Positions 33,016 through 44,834 are shown, counted from the stretch's first letter. The stretch: 64,000 nt of DNA from Mantis religiosa (GCA_030765055.1 CM060950.1:460595710-460659709); one strand, 5' to 3'. A program made the numbers and translations. The notes: a model not told the origin generated them from the letters alone.

Positions 33016-34187
33016 GGGGAGATGTATGCAAATATTTAGGGTCTTACATAAATAGCCATAACATCCAAAGTTTTCAAGTTAGAGAAGTGAAACTTAGTAT
33101 ACTCATTTAGGATAATACAGTTAATATGCACAATTTTTTCATATCTTTTCATTGTTTATAACTAATGCTACATATTTTTTCTATATGCAGAGATATTTAC
33201 AAACTTAAGCCCCCCTTTTTTTTTTTCAAAATTCAGATATGCTATCTTTCTGAAATTTTGTATGTTATTTTAAAACACAATAAAAATGAATTTGTTGGAT
33301 TTAGGTTTCTTATTGAAACTGTATAGAATTTAAAAAAAAATGTTAATCAAATGCATCATTAAAAATTAAAATAATTTCATATATTTTGTATCATCACATT
33401 CCATCTGGAGCTTAATCTTAAATTCTAAAACCAACAATTTGTTCATTGTGGCATAAGAAATATGTGTGCTAAATTGCATCACTGTAGATGAAGTAGTTTG
33501 AGAGAAAAATGGGTTGCAGTTGTAGAAAATGCAAGTTACGGGGAAAGGCAATTAAAATGCAATAAGTGTTATTCAGTTTGCCTTTTAATTTTAAGTCAGA
33601 ACTTCCCATGTCCATAGTATGTATCCTCATTCCGGTCTTCTTCAGCCTTTCTTTTTAAATTCCTCTTCTATCCTGCTTCTTTCTGCATTAATTTCATAGC
33701 TCTTTCTGCACCAGCGATGCTATGTTGTCGACACTCTGCAAAATTGTTTCCATAAACACACCAGGTTGTTAACCTAACTGATGCATAACTTTCTTTCTGC
33801 CAACATTCCCATCATTAAACACTACTGCAGCATCAAATGTAGCAATTTTCATCACTATGGAAGACACAAATGATGTTTTGGGACACCTTTTGCATATCAA
33901 ACTGTTGAGGCTTTCGTTTGGGTTCTGTGTCTCTCCATAGAGACATTCATTTAGCAAGTCTCGGTGTGCTAAGAATTGGTAGGTGAGCTTTATAGATTCC
34001 AAGACAGCCGATGGAAGACTGTGTTGCTACTATGCTACTATGCAACACTAGGGCATTTAATTTTTTAAAGGTAAATACAGACCACGTACAGTCATAATAT
34101 TTTGGAGTTTGATAGCTAACACTATATACTATTTTACAAAATAATAAAAAAGTTAGAATTTTTGAACATTTTCTCGTACGTCCCCCC
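33016..34187 (-). mobile_element. TTAA-flanked DNA transposon (Kolobok-like, internally deleted)
   Basis: TTAA at 33012-33015 and 34188-34191 flanks inverted ends GGGGAGATGTATG (left) and CGTACGTCCCCCC (right, complement GGGGGGACGTACG). A remnant of the transposase lies on minus. TTAA duplication plus this transposase type points to Kolobok rather than classical Mutator, which makes 8-10 bp duplications; piggyBac also uses TTAA but has a different transposase. Confidence 0.7.
33600..34010 (-). pseudogene. Mutator/Kolobok-like transposase C-terminal fragment
   Basis: Minus-strand reading: LLNECLYGETQNPNESLNSL, ICKRCPKTSFVSSIVMK, FDAAVVFNDGNVGRKKVMHQ, a stop, then worn sequence ending near YGHGKF-like residues. 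The family pattern LxKCLHGKTQNxNESxNxxIWxRxPK and AVxxFNxG is strongly matched. The family is common in arthropod genomes. A stop and deletions show it is dead. Confidence 0.82.
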
Positions 34188-34191
34188 TTAA

Positions 34192-34639
34192 CAGAATTTT
34201 CATACAATATCCCATTAGGAAAGTAGACAAGAAATGACACTTGGTGGACATAATGAAAGCGAGGACCCTTTAAATAAAGGTAATTTTAAAGAACTCTTGG
34301 ATTCATGTACATAGGGAAGCCCCCTCGAAATTCAAAACCACTATTTCAGAATAAAATCCGTTTTTTCGATGCAGATTTTGCGAATTTAGATGAGCCAATT
34401 TTCAGAGTCACCTAATCAATTCGCCCGGAGCCGCGTCTGACCTAGACTCAAAAACAGAAAGTTGGGTAAATATTACTTGATATTTGAGTACAGTACCAAG
34501 CAGTGATACGTCACAACCCAATCAACCAACCAACAAACCTTTCACATGGAAAACATTCTTTATTTATTTCATACTCTTTACTGATTTCCTAAACTTTGTG
34601 GCGATATTCTCCAGCTTAATCAGCCACAAATTTGTGAGC
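34192..34639. other. Spacer, no gene recognised
   Basis: Start of a 107-codon plus frame (34484-34807) that mostly overlaps the dispersed repeat 34640-35216; not supported as a gene. Confidence 0.4.
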
Positions 34640-35216
34640 CATATTTGTGGAGTTTTCCTCCACTCGCAGCAGATAGGAAGCACGTTGACTGTTTGGAAGA
34701 TCCCGGTCGAGATTTGGTTAAATAAGAGTCATGAGATCTCATTTTCAGGTGACAGAAATAACATTTTATATGACTCCGATTTCGTAATATATTATTTAAT
34801 TGTATAATCTGGATTACAATTTACTCGAACTTTCTTTCTTAATCAATCACTGTAGGTTACCTCCAACAGATCGATAAATACTTATTTTCAAGATAATATA
34901 TGTAATTTCAGTTAATTACTTAATGTTCATCACTTTTGAACGTCCACTCATCACTATTACGAATACCGAATGACTCCTTTTTGAAAATTATTCATTTTTC
35001 GTTACAAAACTTTTATATTCACCGCAACATTTTTCCATCGTCATGAAATAAGACTAAAGAACATATATATATATACATATATATATATATAAAGATTATT
35101 GATTTTTCGTAGCTATCGTTACTCTTGTATTAATTTTGTGATAGGCCGATTTACTGCTACGTCACCGCATTACGTAATACAATTATAACTACGGCCAATC
35201 ACAAAATTACATATAT
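34640..35216 (-). repeat. Dispersed repeat with conserved hairpin, inverted copy of 46190-46700
   Basis: Reverse-complement similarity to 46190-46700 is seen in several blocks (GATCTTCCAAACAGTCAACG, GTTGGAGGTAACCTACAGTG, TAATTTTGTGATNGGCCG). Both copies keep a hairpin of TAATTTTGTGATTGGCCG and its inverse, about 40 bases apart. Class unknown. In this copy an AT dinucleotide run sits at 35065-35092. Confidence 0.7.
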
Positions 35217-35645
35217 ATTTTTTATATTGTCATTACATGGCCTACTAAGTCATATCAGAAAACAAGAATTCCCAACTGGATATTCATATAAAAAAATTCT
35301 AACTAAAACATATCGTTACAATTTGACTTAATTATTTGTTTTCAATTACGTTTACTATATTTAGAACTTGCAGATCTTGATAACTAGAGAAATTCTTAGT
35401 ACATATTGGGCGGGGGGAATGTACATCTAATTAAAATATTCCGCTTTTAGTCACATATTTTTTTATTTGATAACAAAACATTTTAGGTTTCAACTCAAAA
35501 TAACTGATACACTTTTTTCAACGTCTGACACTTCTTTTTATAATTTCCCCTATTACTCAAATCCTGGTGTACCTGTAATAAAATATTCAGGTTAGAAACA
35601 TTCCTTTAAATTACGTAGAAAATGAAGCTAGCTACAGTGAAGTGT
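35217..35645. other. Spacer, no gene recognised
   Basis: AT-rich, nothing recognised. Confidence 0.45.
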
Positions 35646-35889
35646 GGTGGTGTAGTGTTTAACGCTCGCTTTTACTGCATACGGCACCGCAGGCGGTGAC
35701 ACTGATGATACATGAGATGAAGATGGAGAACCGGTGGAATGAGATGGCGGGGGAAACCGGAGGTCCCGGAGAAAACCCGCCCCAGCGCCGTGTTGTCCAC
35801 CACAAATCTCACTTTGCGGTCGCCTGGGATCGAACCCGGGCTGCCTTCGTGAGAGCCAAGCGGTCTAACCACTGAGCCACAGCGCGGCC
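35646..35889 (-). mobile_element. SINE-C copy
   Basis: Minus-strand head GTGGCTCAGTGGTTAGACCG with B box GGGTTCGATCCCAGGCGACC; body through CCGGTTCTCCATCTTCATCT to the GTTAAACACTACACCACC tail. Best preserved with 57508-57750. Confidence 0.9.
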
Positions 35890-35984
35890 TGGCTACAGTG
35901 AAGAAATGAATATTTGTATAACTATTTGTAAGTCACTTATCTTGAATTCCGGTTACCATGTTATTATGTTGTTTTTTTCAGTAT

Positions 35985-36195
35985 TACCAAAATCTGAAAA
36001 CGAAACAAACCTAACAACAGAATCAACTGATGGTATTTCAAAATTCACTACGCCATGTTTATTTTCTAAAATAAATATATTTCCCTGACCATTAAATCTA
36101 TCGGACCATTTAATTGTTTTAATAATTTAACTTCAGGATTTATGTCATGGTTAAATGACCAAAAGTTATCTGCTACGGCCGATTTATCAGTTTGT
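35985..36195 (-). mobile_element. PLE 3' fragment
   Basis: Minus-strand reading includes KQTDKSAVADNFWSFNH, INPEVKLLKQLNGPIDL and later FEIP-like residues. It is the post-GIY-YIG tail seen in plus orientation at 51655-51850. Only the last part of the element remains. Confidence 0.85.
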
Positions 36196-36202
36196 TTATA
36201 AG

Positions 36203-36415
36203 AGGGCTGTTCAACAAAGAAAGATCAATTTTTTTTTGTTTTGTTTGACAACGTACCTTTACTCATTCTCATAATTTTTATGGTCCTCCTCAAAACGGAA
36301 CCCTTTACGACAAAGTGTGTTGATGGACTGACGATACAAGCAATTTGTTTGTGAAATTGATCTCTTAATTAGAAAGAAGAATTAACATCATTTTGAAGCA
36401 AATATGATTGGCGAG
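36203..36415 (+). mobile_element. mariner-like TIR and 5' segment
   Basis: GAGGGCTGTTCAACAAAGAA at 36203 matches the TIR of the copies at 1138 and 55346. The following 200 bases have no recognised coding motif. Confidence 0.5.
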
Positions 36416-37779
36416 CAAAGTTCGACGTTGGGGACACAGTTTGATTCAACAATGTTTAGCTCAGGGTAAAGCAATGAGGTTTCTCACATGGTATGCGTGG
36501 GTCTTTATGAGAAGGATAGTTTTAATGACACTGGAATGCCCATTTCAAACTGGTTTGATGACTGCTTCTTTTATCAGAACATCAAACTTGAAGTTGCCGA
36601 CCAAGGGTTACCAATATATCACTGTTCAGAGAGACTGAAGGCGGAATGCTTATTACTCGACAATACTTAATTAGTTACGTATAAACCGAAAAATATCTTC
36701 TCTCTTCACTTCTGGTCTGCCCTCGACCAAGACAGAAGAAGTTGACCGCCCTAATCGGCTTCACGCCTCGGGATGTCCTCACAACTGCACGTGGGTGTGT
36801 AGCTTTCACTTTCTTGAAGCCCATTATTCAACCAAAGATTCCCTTTGTGACTATTTTTGTCATGCCATTATTAAGGGTCCGAAGAATGCCCCATTCAACA
36901 AAGTCAAGTGCTATCCCTTATAATTCTGTTTTTTCCGTGTCTTTTGTTACACGACAAACATACAAGACTCCTTTGAAATCCCTAATTTCGGTATCAATTT
37001 TCTTAAGATCAGTGAAGCTTTTGTTACAAATACTTATATTTGTGTAATAATTCCTTTAAATGTTTGTAATAAACAGAATTTTGTTAGCGACGCCGGTGTG
37101 TTTAAGTTTTGTCCTAGGGGAGTAAATCTACACATCGGTCTGATTTGGGTTTGAAGCAGCGGTCTTGGGATCACTAATTCAAATGTTTGTATGAGTTAAT
37201 ATTAAGCTCATTTTTTTTCGCAAGTGACTAAATTTTCATTTTTGTCAAATATTTTAAAGTAGTTGTATAGGGCGACGGAAATGGATGCAGTATTTTATCC
37301 CGTTCGCAATCAAAATTGTTTGAAATGTGTAAAATTGAGGTATTCTCGAGCTGGACAGACCGACCGGGGCAGAAAACAGTAATTTCACGGTACGTTGTAT
37401 GCGACAGGCTGTGTACCGAAATAGCCTTTCCACGAACCTCCAACACTACGGTCCTTTTGCATGATGTCATGGTCCTCTATGTTTGCGTTGAATCGTGCAG
37501 TATTATTTCATCTGTTTATGCAACGTTCCCTAATGTGGCATCGTGTGTAACACACCCAAAATCATGTACCACACCAAATGAGGCTTCCACGATATGAAAA
37601 ACAATATAGGGTAAGGTAGGGTATTTTCGCAACATATTTTTAAGAGCAATCCGCGCACTTGCCTATTGTAATAAGGTTTCATAGCTTTCTCAGCAGGTAG
37701 AATAACATCTTCCCTTAAAACTGAGATGCATTCCAGAACTATGCTATCATGAGAATGCACAGATCAAAAATCTTCTCAT
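36416..37779. other. Spacer, no gene recognised
   Basis: Overlapping short frames (36408-36670, 36742-37047, 37228-37597) show no domain I know. AATAAA at 37067 is isolated. Confidence 0.35.
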
Positions 37780-38059
37780 TTATGCCCGATTTCACCAACA
37801 GATGTTAAAATCGACGTTAACAAATGTAACGTAACAATTGTCACATCGCGAAAACTAATGTTAAATTTCTTGCATTTCACCAACCTGTTTTCTTAAAATG
37901 TTAACAAACCTGTGTTAACGCCAAGAAACTTGTAAATATCACAGCTATAGAAGGCTATGGATGATTTTCTCAACGTACTCCGATGCACTTTTGTTTTCAT
38001 TTTCGTCTGCACAAATGGCGAATGAAAAAATCATAAATAAAGCCGTGAGACAAATTTCT

Positions 38060-38290
38060 CATCGACGGAGAAAGAATTGTTAATTGAAATGGTGACGAAG
38101 TGTAAGGATATTGTGGAAAATAAGAGGACGGATGCAATCAATGTAAAAGAGAAAGATGTCATAAGAGAAAATATTGCAAAGGAATTTAATTCAAATGCAT
38201 GTGTCACTACTACAAGTACCAAACAACTTGTCAGTATTACGTAAAATTAAAACGAGGTGCGAAGAACAAGTGCCTTAAACGTTTCAAGAC
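38060..38290 (+). pseudogene. Harbinger Myb/SANT-like fragment, copy 2
   Basis: Plus-strand reading ISHRRRKNC-type start, then EMVTKCKDIVENKRTDAINV, KEKDVIRENIAKEFNSNACV and TTSTKQL. It lacks the stop seen in copy 1 at the position after KELLIE, but frameshifts at the start and near the array. Same role as in copy 1. Confidence 0.78.
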
Positions 38291-39060
38291 GGGAGGTGAA
38301 CAGTGTATTATCCGCATAATTCAGTGAATTATAAAATCGCAAAGTTATTAATACTTGAAGCTAAGGCGAGATAGTCATATTCCTTTCGATGTATGTTCTA
38401 ACTCATTATTACGTAAAATTAAAACGAGGTGCGAAGAACAAGTGCCTTAAACGTTTCAAGACGGGAGGTGAACAATGTATTATCCATATAATTCAGTGAA
38501 TTATAAAATCGCAAAGTTATTAATACTTGAAGCTAAGGCGAGATAGTCATATTCCTTTCGATGCATGTTCTAACTATTACGTAAATTTAAAACGAGGTGC
38601 GAAGGACGAGTGACTTGAAGGGAGGTGGACAATGTATTATCCACATAATTCAGTGAGTTATAAAATCGCAAGGTTACTAATACTTGAAGCTCAGGCGAGA
38701 TCGGCATATTCCTTTCGATGCATGTTCTAACTATTACGTAAATTTAAAACGAGGTGCGAAGGACGAGTGACTTGAAGGGAGGTGGACAATGTATTATCCA
38801 CATAATTCAGTGAGTTATAAAATCGCAAGGTTACTAATACTTGAAGCTCAGGCGAGATCGGCATATTCCTTTCGATGCATGTTCTAACTATTACGTAAAT
38901 TTAAAACGAGGAGCGAAGAAGGGCAAGTGACTTGAACGTTTCAAGACGGGAGGTAGACAGAGTATTATCCACATAATTGAGTGAATTATAAAATCGCAAG
39001 GTTATTGATACTTGAAGCAAAGGCGAGATCGCCATATTCCTTTCGATGCATGTTCTAACC
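38239..39060 (-). repeat. Five tandem units of 157-172 bp in a Harbinger transposase gene
   Basis: Unit marks (ATTACGTAAAWTTAAAACGAG) fall at 38239, 38411, 38579, 38736 and 38893. The third and fourth units share a private deletion (GACTTGAAGGGAGG), so one was copied from the other. Confidence 0.93.
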
Positions 39061-39240
39061 TCTCTTGTACTTCCGCAGTAACCTTCATAGCAACATGTTT
39101 CGACAGTCTATACCTCCGTAAAACAGTTTTTTTTTTTTCGGATATTTCCTCAAAATCATTTCTCCTCATAGGCCGTACTCTATTATGAATGCCATTTAGA
39201 CGGTCTTAAATATAGCAATTCGACATCAACAGCTGAGTTC
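39061..39240 (-). pseudogene. Harbinger transposase N-terminal fragment, copy 2
   Basis: Homologous to 18581-18740 on the same strand, with a T run near 39127-39138 breaking the frame at the LSEENF position. Confidence 0.8.
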
Positions 39241-39422
39241 ATGCTCGCCATCTTGACTATTTACAATTGTTAAGGACTTAACATTAGAAATTGGGCGTGT
39301 TAGTTTAACATGAGATTTAACACTTGTGTTACGCTAACACTTGTTGGTGAAATGTAATTTTTGTTTTAACTATTGTTATACTCGTGTTAAGTCCTAACAT
39401 TTGTTGGTGAAATCGGGCATTA

Positions 39423-39790
39423 GTGACGAGTTTTCTGTCGAAGTGGAAGACATGATATACCTATCCAAGTTTAAATTTAATTTCCAGCCATTTGAAGCAA
39501 GTTACGCACATTTTAGTAACACGGAATTGATCTATGTGGTGTACTGTGTTGTATGAACAATGGTGTGAATTTGCATAAGCGTACAAGAACCTTAAGAAAC
39601 CAGAGCGTTTTGTTATGAAATTGCGTCTACATCTTGAACCATTCAACTCTTCAGCTGCTTTAAGTTGCTCTTACATCAGTTGTACGTGTTCCTGCACAAC
39701 AATAGTTGCACATTTAAGAGATGTAAATATTCTTCATACATAATAACAAAAACCAATTAATTTTAGACTATTGCCAAATTACCTTACCTA
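39423..39790. other. Spacer, no gene recognised
   Basis: Nothing recognised; may include the 5' part of the pogo remnant that follows. Confidence 0.4.
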
Positions 39791-39793
39791 ACA

Positions 39794-40670
39794 TTGCCAA
39801 ATCCAGCCAAAAGGCTGGATTACTGCAGAACTATTCCTCGAATGGTTCAAATTCTTCATTGCTTCCGTTACTCAGAAAGGCCGCTTGTTTTATTAATGGA
39901 CTCACACAGCTCCTATATTGGAATTGAGGTTATAAATTTGGTGAAGGCAAATCAGATTTACATAATGACGATACCTGCACACACAAGTCATTTGCTGCAA
40001 CCTCTTGATGTGGGTGTTTACAGGTCTTTGAAAAGCCACTGGTCCAAAAAAAACTCAACTCCTACATGTTGGAACATTCCCACCAAAAACCCAATCATTT
40101 CAACTTTTATGAACTCAACATGCCTTTCCTCCAAAGTTTTTCATCATTAATGCTTTCAAAAAGCTAGTGCTTGTTCCTTGAACTGTGATGTTGTTCCAAA
40201 AGAGGCACTAGCACCCAGTAGGTTGACTGAGCAAGGGTCATTTAATCCAACTGCTGTATCTGTTGGATCTAGAAATGAAACTCCACCTTCAACTGAACGG
40301 GATGAGTCGATGCCAAACGTTGAACACCTGCTGCAAATTCCTAATGCCCCTAAGCACCCCACAAGGAAACAGAAAAAAGGGCTCATTAGCCAAATGCCTC
40401 AATCTAGTTGAGGGCATTCAGTCCGCAGTGAATTTTGCAGAGAGTTCGACCAAACGGTAACATCCAGGCAACAATAAAGATGATGATTGGATTTGTGGCG
40501 TTTGCTCTAAGGCCTATTTGGTTGATGTGAAGAAGACAGATGCATCATGGACACAGTTTCACACCTTATCATAACAATTGTCAAACACAGCAAACGGACG
40601 AAGCTGTTTACATGTGTGATACATGTTGTGAAGCTTCCGGTTCTGAAGACGATGATTGTGAACTTTAGGA
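39794..40670 (+). pseudogene. pogo/Tigger-like transposase: DDE core and Cys-rich C-terminus
   Basis: Plus strand: SERPLVLLMDSHSSYIGIEV holds the second catalytic Asp, then IMTIPAHTSHLLQPLDVGVY with the third, and RSLKSHW, the DDE_1 signature of pogo-type transposases. After frameshifts there is a low-complexity region, then DDWICGVCSKAYLVDVKKTD and CQTQQTDEAVYMCDTCCEAS, a PHD-like Cys cluster ending at about 40668 with an acidic tail. The HTH and first Asp are missing upstream. Confidence 0.88.
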
Positions 40671-41027
40671 ATCGAATGACTACTGTTGCAAAATTAACTT
40701 ACCTATTGCGAACTTGCCTACCTGCACAGACTGTCATTATGCTTATCATTGTTCAAAATTCATTGTTCACAAAAATGTGATTCTTTATTAAAATGTTTGT
40801 CAGTTATGTGATTACTGAAACAAAATGTTTCCAAAAGTGTATCTTAGTTTAATATAACAACAACTTTATGTTCTGTGAAAATACTGCGAAATTACCTTAC
40901 CTTACCCTACAGTAAAACCTCTCTAAAACAGAACGCGATCGTTCCCGCATTTATTTTTCGTTTACACAGATTTCCGTCTTACAGAGGATTGTTCTTGAAT
41001 ATAAAGAAATTAAGAAATAGTCGCATA
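40671..41027. other. Spacer with a pogo/Tigger-like terminus
   Basis: CAGTAAAACCTCTCTAAAAC at 40911 resembles TIRs of pogo/Tigger elements, in left-end orientation. No matching right end was found. Confidence 0.35.
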
Positions 41028-41847
41028 GGCTAAAGCCTTCGATTCGGTGTTAAGGGATAAACTTTGGATAGCGATGGAGAATTGTGGGATACCAGCACAT
41101 TTGATAGGGACTGTACAGGGTATGTATAAAAACATTACAATAGCAATACTAAAGAATGGAAGGAAAGTAGAAGCAGTGGACATAAATAAAGGAGTACGAC
41201 AAGGATGCCCTCTATCGCCTATACTCTTTAATATCTATATTGATAATATGGTACAAGAATGGCACCAAAGTATAAAACAAAATGTACTGAATGGAAACAT
41301 AATTTTAAATACAGTATTATTTGCTGATGATCAAGTGATAATATCCCGCTTAGAAAATGACATGCAAAGAGCAGTATATACTTTAAACAACAAAGCGGAA
41401 ACATAACCTTTCAATCCCAGAACACAAAACTAAAGTAATGGCTTTTAGAGGAAATAACAACATAAGAGCAAAAATAGTTATAAACAATAAAATAATAGAA
41501 CAGGTTAATAGTTTTAACTACCTAGGCTACACAGTAGCGGTAGCAAATAACCACAAGGATATGGAGGTGAAATTAAACAGATTCAATCAAATGTGTGGGA
41601 CTATAATAAGAACGCTGATCAGGAAAACACGAAAGGAAACACAGACGAAATTTTATAAGATAATGCCAGTCCCAACGTTAACATACGCTTCCGAAATATG
41701 GACACTGGCAAAGAACCAACGAAAACAGCTAGAATCGGCAGAGATGAGATTTTTGAGAAGCGTGGCAGGTTATAAAAGAATAGACCACGTAACAAACGAA
41801 AAAATAAGAGAAGAGCTTGCGATTTTTAATTTAAACAGTAAAATAAT

Positions 41848-42633
41848 CTTCTTCTTCTTCTTCTTCTTCTTCTTCTTCTTCTTCTTCTTCTTCTTCTTCT
41901 TCTTCTTCTTCTTCTTCTTCTTCTTCTTCTTCTTCTTCTTCTTCTTCTTCTTCTTCTTCTTCTTCTTCTTCTTCTTCTTCTTCTTCTTCTTCTTCTTCTT
42001 CTTCTTCTTCTTCTTCTTCTTCTTCTTCTTCTTCTTCTTCTTCTTCTTCTTCTTCTTCTTCTTCTTCTTCTTCTTCTTCTTCTTCTTCTTCTTCTTCTTC
42101 TTCTTCTTCTTCTTCTTCTTCTTCTTCTTCTTCTTCTTCTTCTTCTTCTTCTTCTTCTACCTCCATGGATTAGGCTATAGCCTGTTCCGGTCTCACATCA
42201 AGTGTGTGTGAGTGAGTGTGTGGTGTTTTAGGGCCCGTCGACAACAAGGTCATTTGGGCCGTCTCACATCGATCCATCGTTTCCTAGGTCTTCCTACTGA
42301 TCTTCGTCTTTCGGTTTATATTCCATTATTTGTTTAGGGGTTCTCTCTGGAGTCATTCTTCCTAAATGTTGGAGCCAATTTTCTCTATATTCCATTAATT
42401 TTAATAAAACAGATTTGATGTTTTGTCTTCATTTCTAAGTTGATCTTTCCTTGTACATCCCTTAACAGATCTTAGGAAACGCATCTCTGCTGCTTGTATT
42501 TTACTAAAATATTTGATTCTTAATGTCCATGTCTCGCTTCCATATAGCAAGACAGGCAAGGACATGCCTGGCATGCAAGGGGCTGGTAACCCCTTCATGG
42601 AATTATTATCTTACTCAAAAGTCTCACAGAACT
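41848..42633 (-). mobile_element. 5'-truncated LINE inserted in antisense, with GAA tail
   Basis: Flanked by a 10-bp duplication GTAAAATAAT at 41838-41847 and 42634-42643 (14 bp with one mismatch if extended). Minus strand reads LPVLLYGSETWTLRIKYFSK, AAEMRFLRSVKGCTRKDQL, then HLGRMTPERTPKQIMEYK and GRPRKRWID in a shifted frame. It ends with about 310 bases of GAA repeat as its 3' tail. Confidence 0.92.
41849..42158. repeat. (CTT/GAA)n microsatellite, 310 bp
   Basis: Pure triplet tract at the 3' end of the minus-strand LINE. It creates long poly-Phe and poly-Glu frames that are not proteins. Confidence 0.98.
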
Positions 42634-42915
42634 GTAAAATAATAAAGAACAAAAATGAATGGAAAAATCATATTTTAAGAATGGACGCGGAACGACTTGT
42701 TCCAAGAAGAGTTTTAGATGATATACCGAAGAGAAAGAGAGATGTGGGACGCCCAGCTCTGCGCTGGAAGGAACAGTAGGCTCTTGAAGAGAACGGAACG
42801 GGTCACAGGGCTCAATCCCTGAAGATGATGATGTATACAGTGAAGGAATACATATACAATTAAGTATAAATAATAATAGGCTGATATGCATTATGTACTA
42901 TATTTTCATATGCAT

Positions 42916-43392
42916 TCTGTCAACATGGAGGCCAAAAAAGAAAGGAAAGTGGTTAGAAGAAATATGAAACAAGCAATAAAGAATGTGATAGAAGGCTCAA
43001 TGAGCCTGGGAGTAGCAATATATGTTGCTGAAAAATTAACATCCACTCTGTATAAGTTAATGTTGCAGGAAAAGAAGAAGAAAAAAAAAAAAAGAACAAA
43101 CCAATAGCAAAGGGACGGAAGACTAAAATTAATAAAACTATAAATAGAGAGCCTAGCTCTAACTCTGTGCCAACAGAAACTGGAAATAGTGAAGAGCCTT
43201 ACAAGACTGAAAGAAAATTAAGTTTTGGAACCAAATCCAGTGTTGATTGAAGTATTCTAACAGAGTGTATCATTTGTTTAGAAATCACAGACGAGACTTG
43301 TGTTTAGTGTGTATCGTGGAAGGGTTGGACACATATTGAATGTACAGGGCAAGAAAATATTGATTTTTACAGATATGATCACTGTGTTTAAA
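42916..43392 (+). pseudogene. Internally deleted pogo-type transposase: HTH joined to PHD-like tail
   Basis: Plus strand: RKVVRRNMKQAIKNVIEGSM, SLGVAIYVAEKLTSTLYKLM is a psq/HTH-type DNA-binding start. After a lysine run (43070-43100) and a linker come CIICLEITDETCV, stop, CVSWKGWTHIECTGQEN and FYRYDHCV, a Cys-His cluster as at the pogo C-terminus. The whole DDE core is absent between them. Frameshift and stops are present. Confidence 0.6.
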
Positions 43393-43819
43393 AGAAAAAA
43401 AAAGTTTCATTAGTTCTAAGACATTTTTATTGTGTTGTGATAATCTTACGTCTGTCCGGTACTGGGAAACCCTTTTTGAGATGCGCAGTTATCACTAATA
43501 TTTACTTCAACATGACGCGCGTTCATGAATGTTCATTACTAATTTTGTTTCTGTATGTTATCAGCTTCATTATATAGTAACACACTACTTGTTCTCCATT
43601 GCATTTTCTATGAATTTTGAAAAAAAAGCTTTGGTGTGTGGTACAGGGCGTATCTCCCCTATCGCTTTTACTTAATCTTCGAAATGTGAACGTTTATGTT
43701 GATAAAGACGTAAATAACAAAATAAGCTGTCTCTGTGGTTCAAAAGGTCTCACAACATGTATTTCCAGTCAAATCTTGATATCGAAGCGTTGGGTGCAAT
43801 GCAACACTTTTGTTTATTC

Positions 43820-43857
<38 letters not shown>

Positions 43858-44795
43858 AACTTTACGACAGAATGCAGACCCTTAGTTGAAAAGAAAGTTT
43901 GGAGTAAGAGATTCAAGTCATGTCAACGCAAGTTCCTTGGCCTGTAAGAAAAACCACACAACTCTCGAACAATTTACGTGATTGGGAAACAAACTAACTA
44001 AACGTGCAAAAGAATAATAAGATAAGGATGGCTGCCAAAGCCAGTACAAGTTGCAAGGTCAGATCCATGTATACGTCATCTGTGCGTGTGTGTTCCACAA
44101 CTCCCACGAGAATATGGCTGTATGGCATGTGTTCACATCCCCCACAACTCAAGCGTTTTCTGAGAAAGATTACGGCTAGAGTTTCAACACATCTGCATTG
44201 CATAAAGAAATCTTCAAGAGATGCAGTTTTATTACTCTTCCCCCTTCACACAGTTTTTGCTGCACAATTTTATTTTATTTAGCGGAAGTACTTGCACCAG
44301 TTGCCACCATCTCAATGTGCATCGTAGGTCATGCAAGTTCACCCGTTGCACGCCGGAATAGTCTCCCATGCACTCCGTACCCTCACAGCAGTGGCGGAAT
44401 GCCGATCGTGCAGTTTAAATGCACAATTCACTGTGCAACAATAATAATGGAATTGTAATATGAAGGATATCATTTTTATATAAATTGTTTTAATTGTTTC
44501 TTTCATTATCATTCAACTATGTACCTTTATTTTAATAAAAAGACAAATGAACATAATCGACAATCTACTTACAATACAGCAGTATTAAATAACAGCTCGA
44601 AGAAAAGCAATAAGCACAACATATTATTCAGAAGTCGAACCTAGTTTTCTACATTTTTCTTGTCTCTTTTGACACACTAGTTTTCCAAATTTGCTATAAA
44701 TGTTTGTGCAGCAGCTAGTCTAAGTTGACATTTTAAGTTCTGATCCGACAATTGCGTTCTGCAGCGGTTTTTGTCTAATTTCGTTAGCGAAAAAA

Positions 44796-44798
<3 letters not shown>
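43393..44798. other. Spacer with a poly-A run, no gene recognised
   Basis: A26 run at about 43830-43855. Frames at 43617-43823 and 43994-44458 have no known domain. Confidence 0.4.

Positions 44799-44834
<36 letters not shown>

Larger units (their letters stand above)
37783..39419. mobile_element. PIF/Harbinger element copy 2
   Basis: TIR TGCCCGATTTCACCAACAGA at the left and its inverted copy at the right; TTA duplications at 37780-37782 and 39420-39422. The order is as in copy 1: Myb/SANT fragment (+, 38060-38290), tandem array (38239-39060) and transposase N-terminal fragment (-, 39061-39240). About 420 bp shorter, mainly from fewer array units. Confidence 0.92.
41028..42790 (+). pseudogene. 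LINE reverse transcriptase, split by a second LINE
   Basis: First part (41028-41847): AKAFDSVLRDKLWIAMENCG, INKGVRQGCPLSPILFNIYI, then LFADDQVII (catalytic FADD). A frameshift near 41402 follows, then FNYLGYTVAVANNHKDMEVK, LTYASEIWTLAKNQRKQLES and AEMRFLRSVAGYKRIDH. The frame resumes at 42634-42790 with NKNEWKNHILRMDAERLVPR, KRKRDVGRPALRWKEQ. Motif order is that of an endonuclease-reverse transcriptase non-LTR element; the clade is not determined. The N-terminal endonuclease is truncated. Confidence 0.92.

Noticed and set aside
35906..36088. 60-codon plus frame
   Set aside because: Antisense of the PLE tail seen at 35985-36195; the same shadow appears opposite 51685-51918.
37228..37760. Overlapping frames on both strands as a host gene
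   Set aside because: No recognisable domain, no splice structure I could support, and neighbouring sequence is all repeats.
41438..42211. 257-codon frame including a poly-Phe run, and the antisense poly-Glu frame
   Set aside because: The first third is genuine LINE sequence, but the run is the CTT tail of an antisense LINE; the joined frame is accidental.
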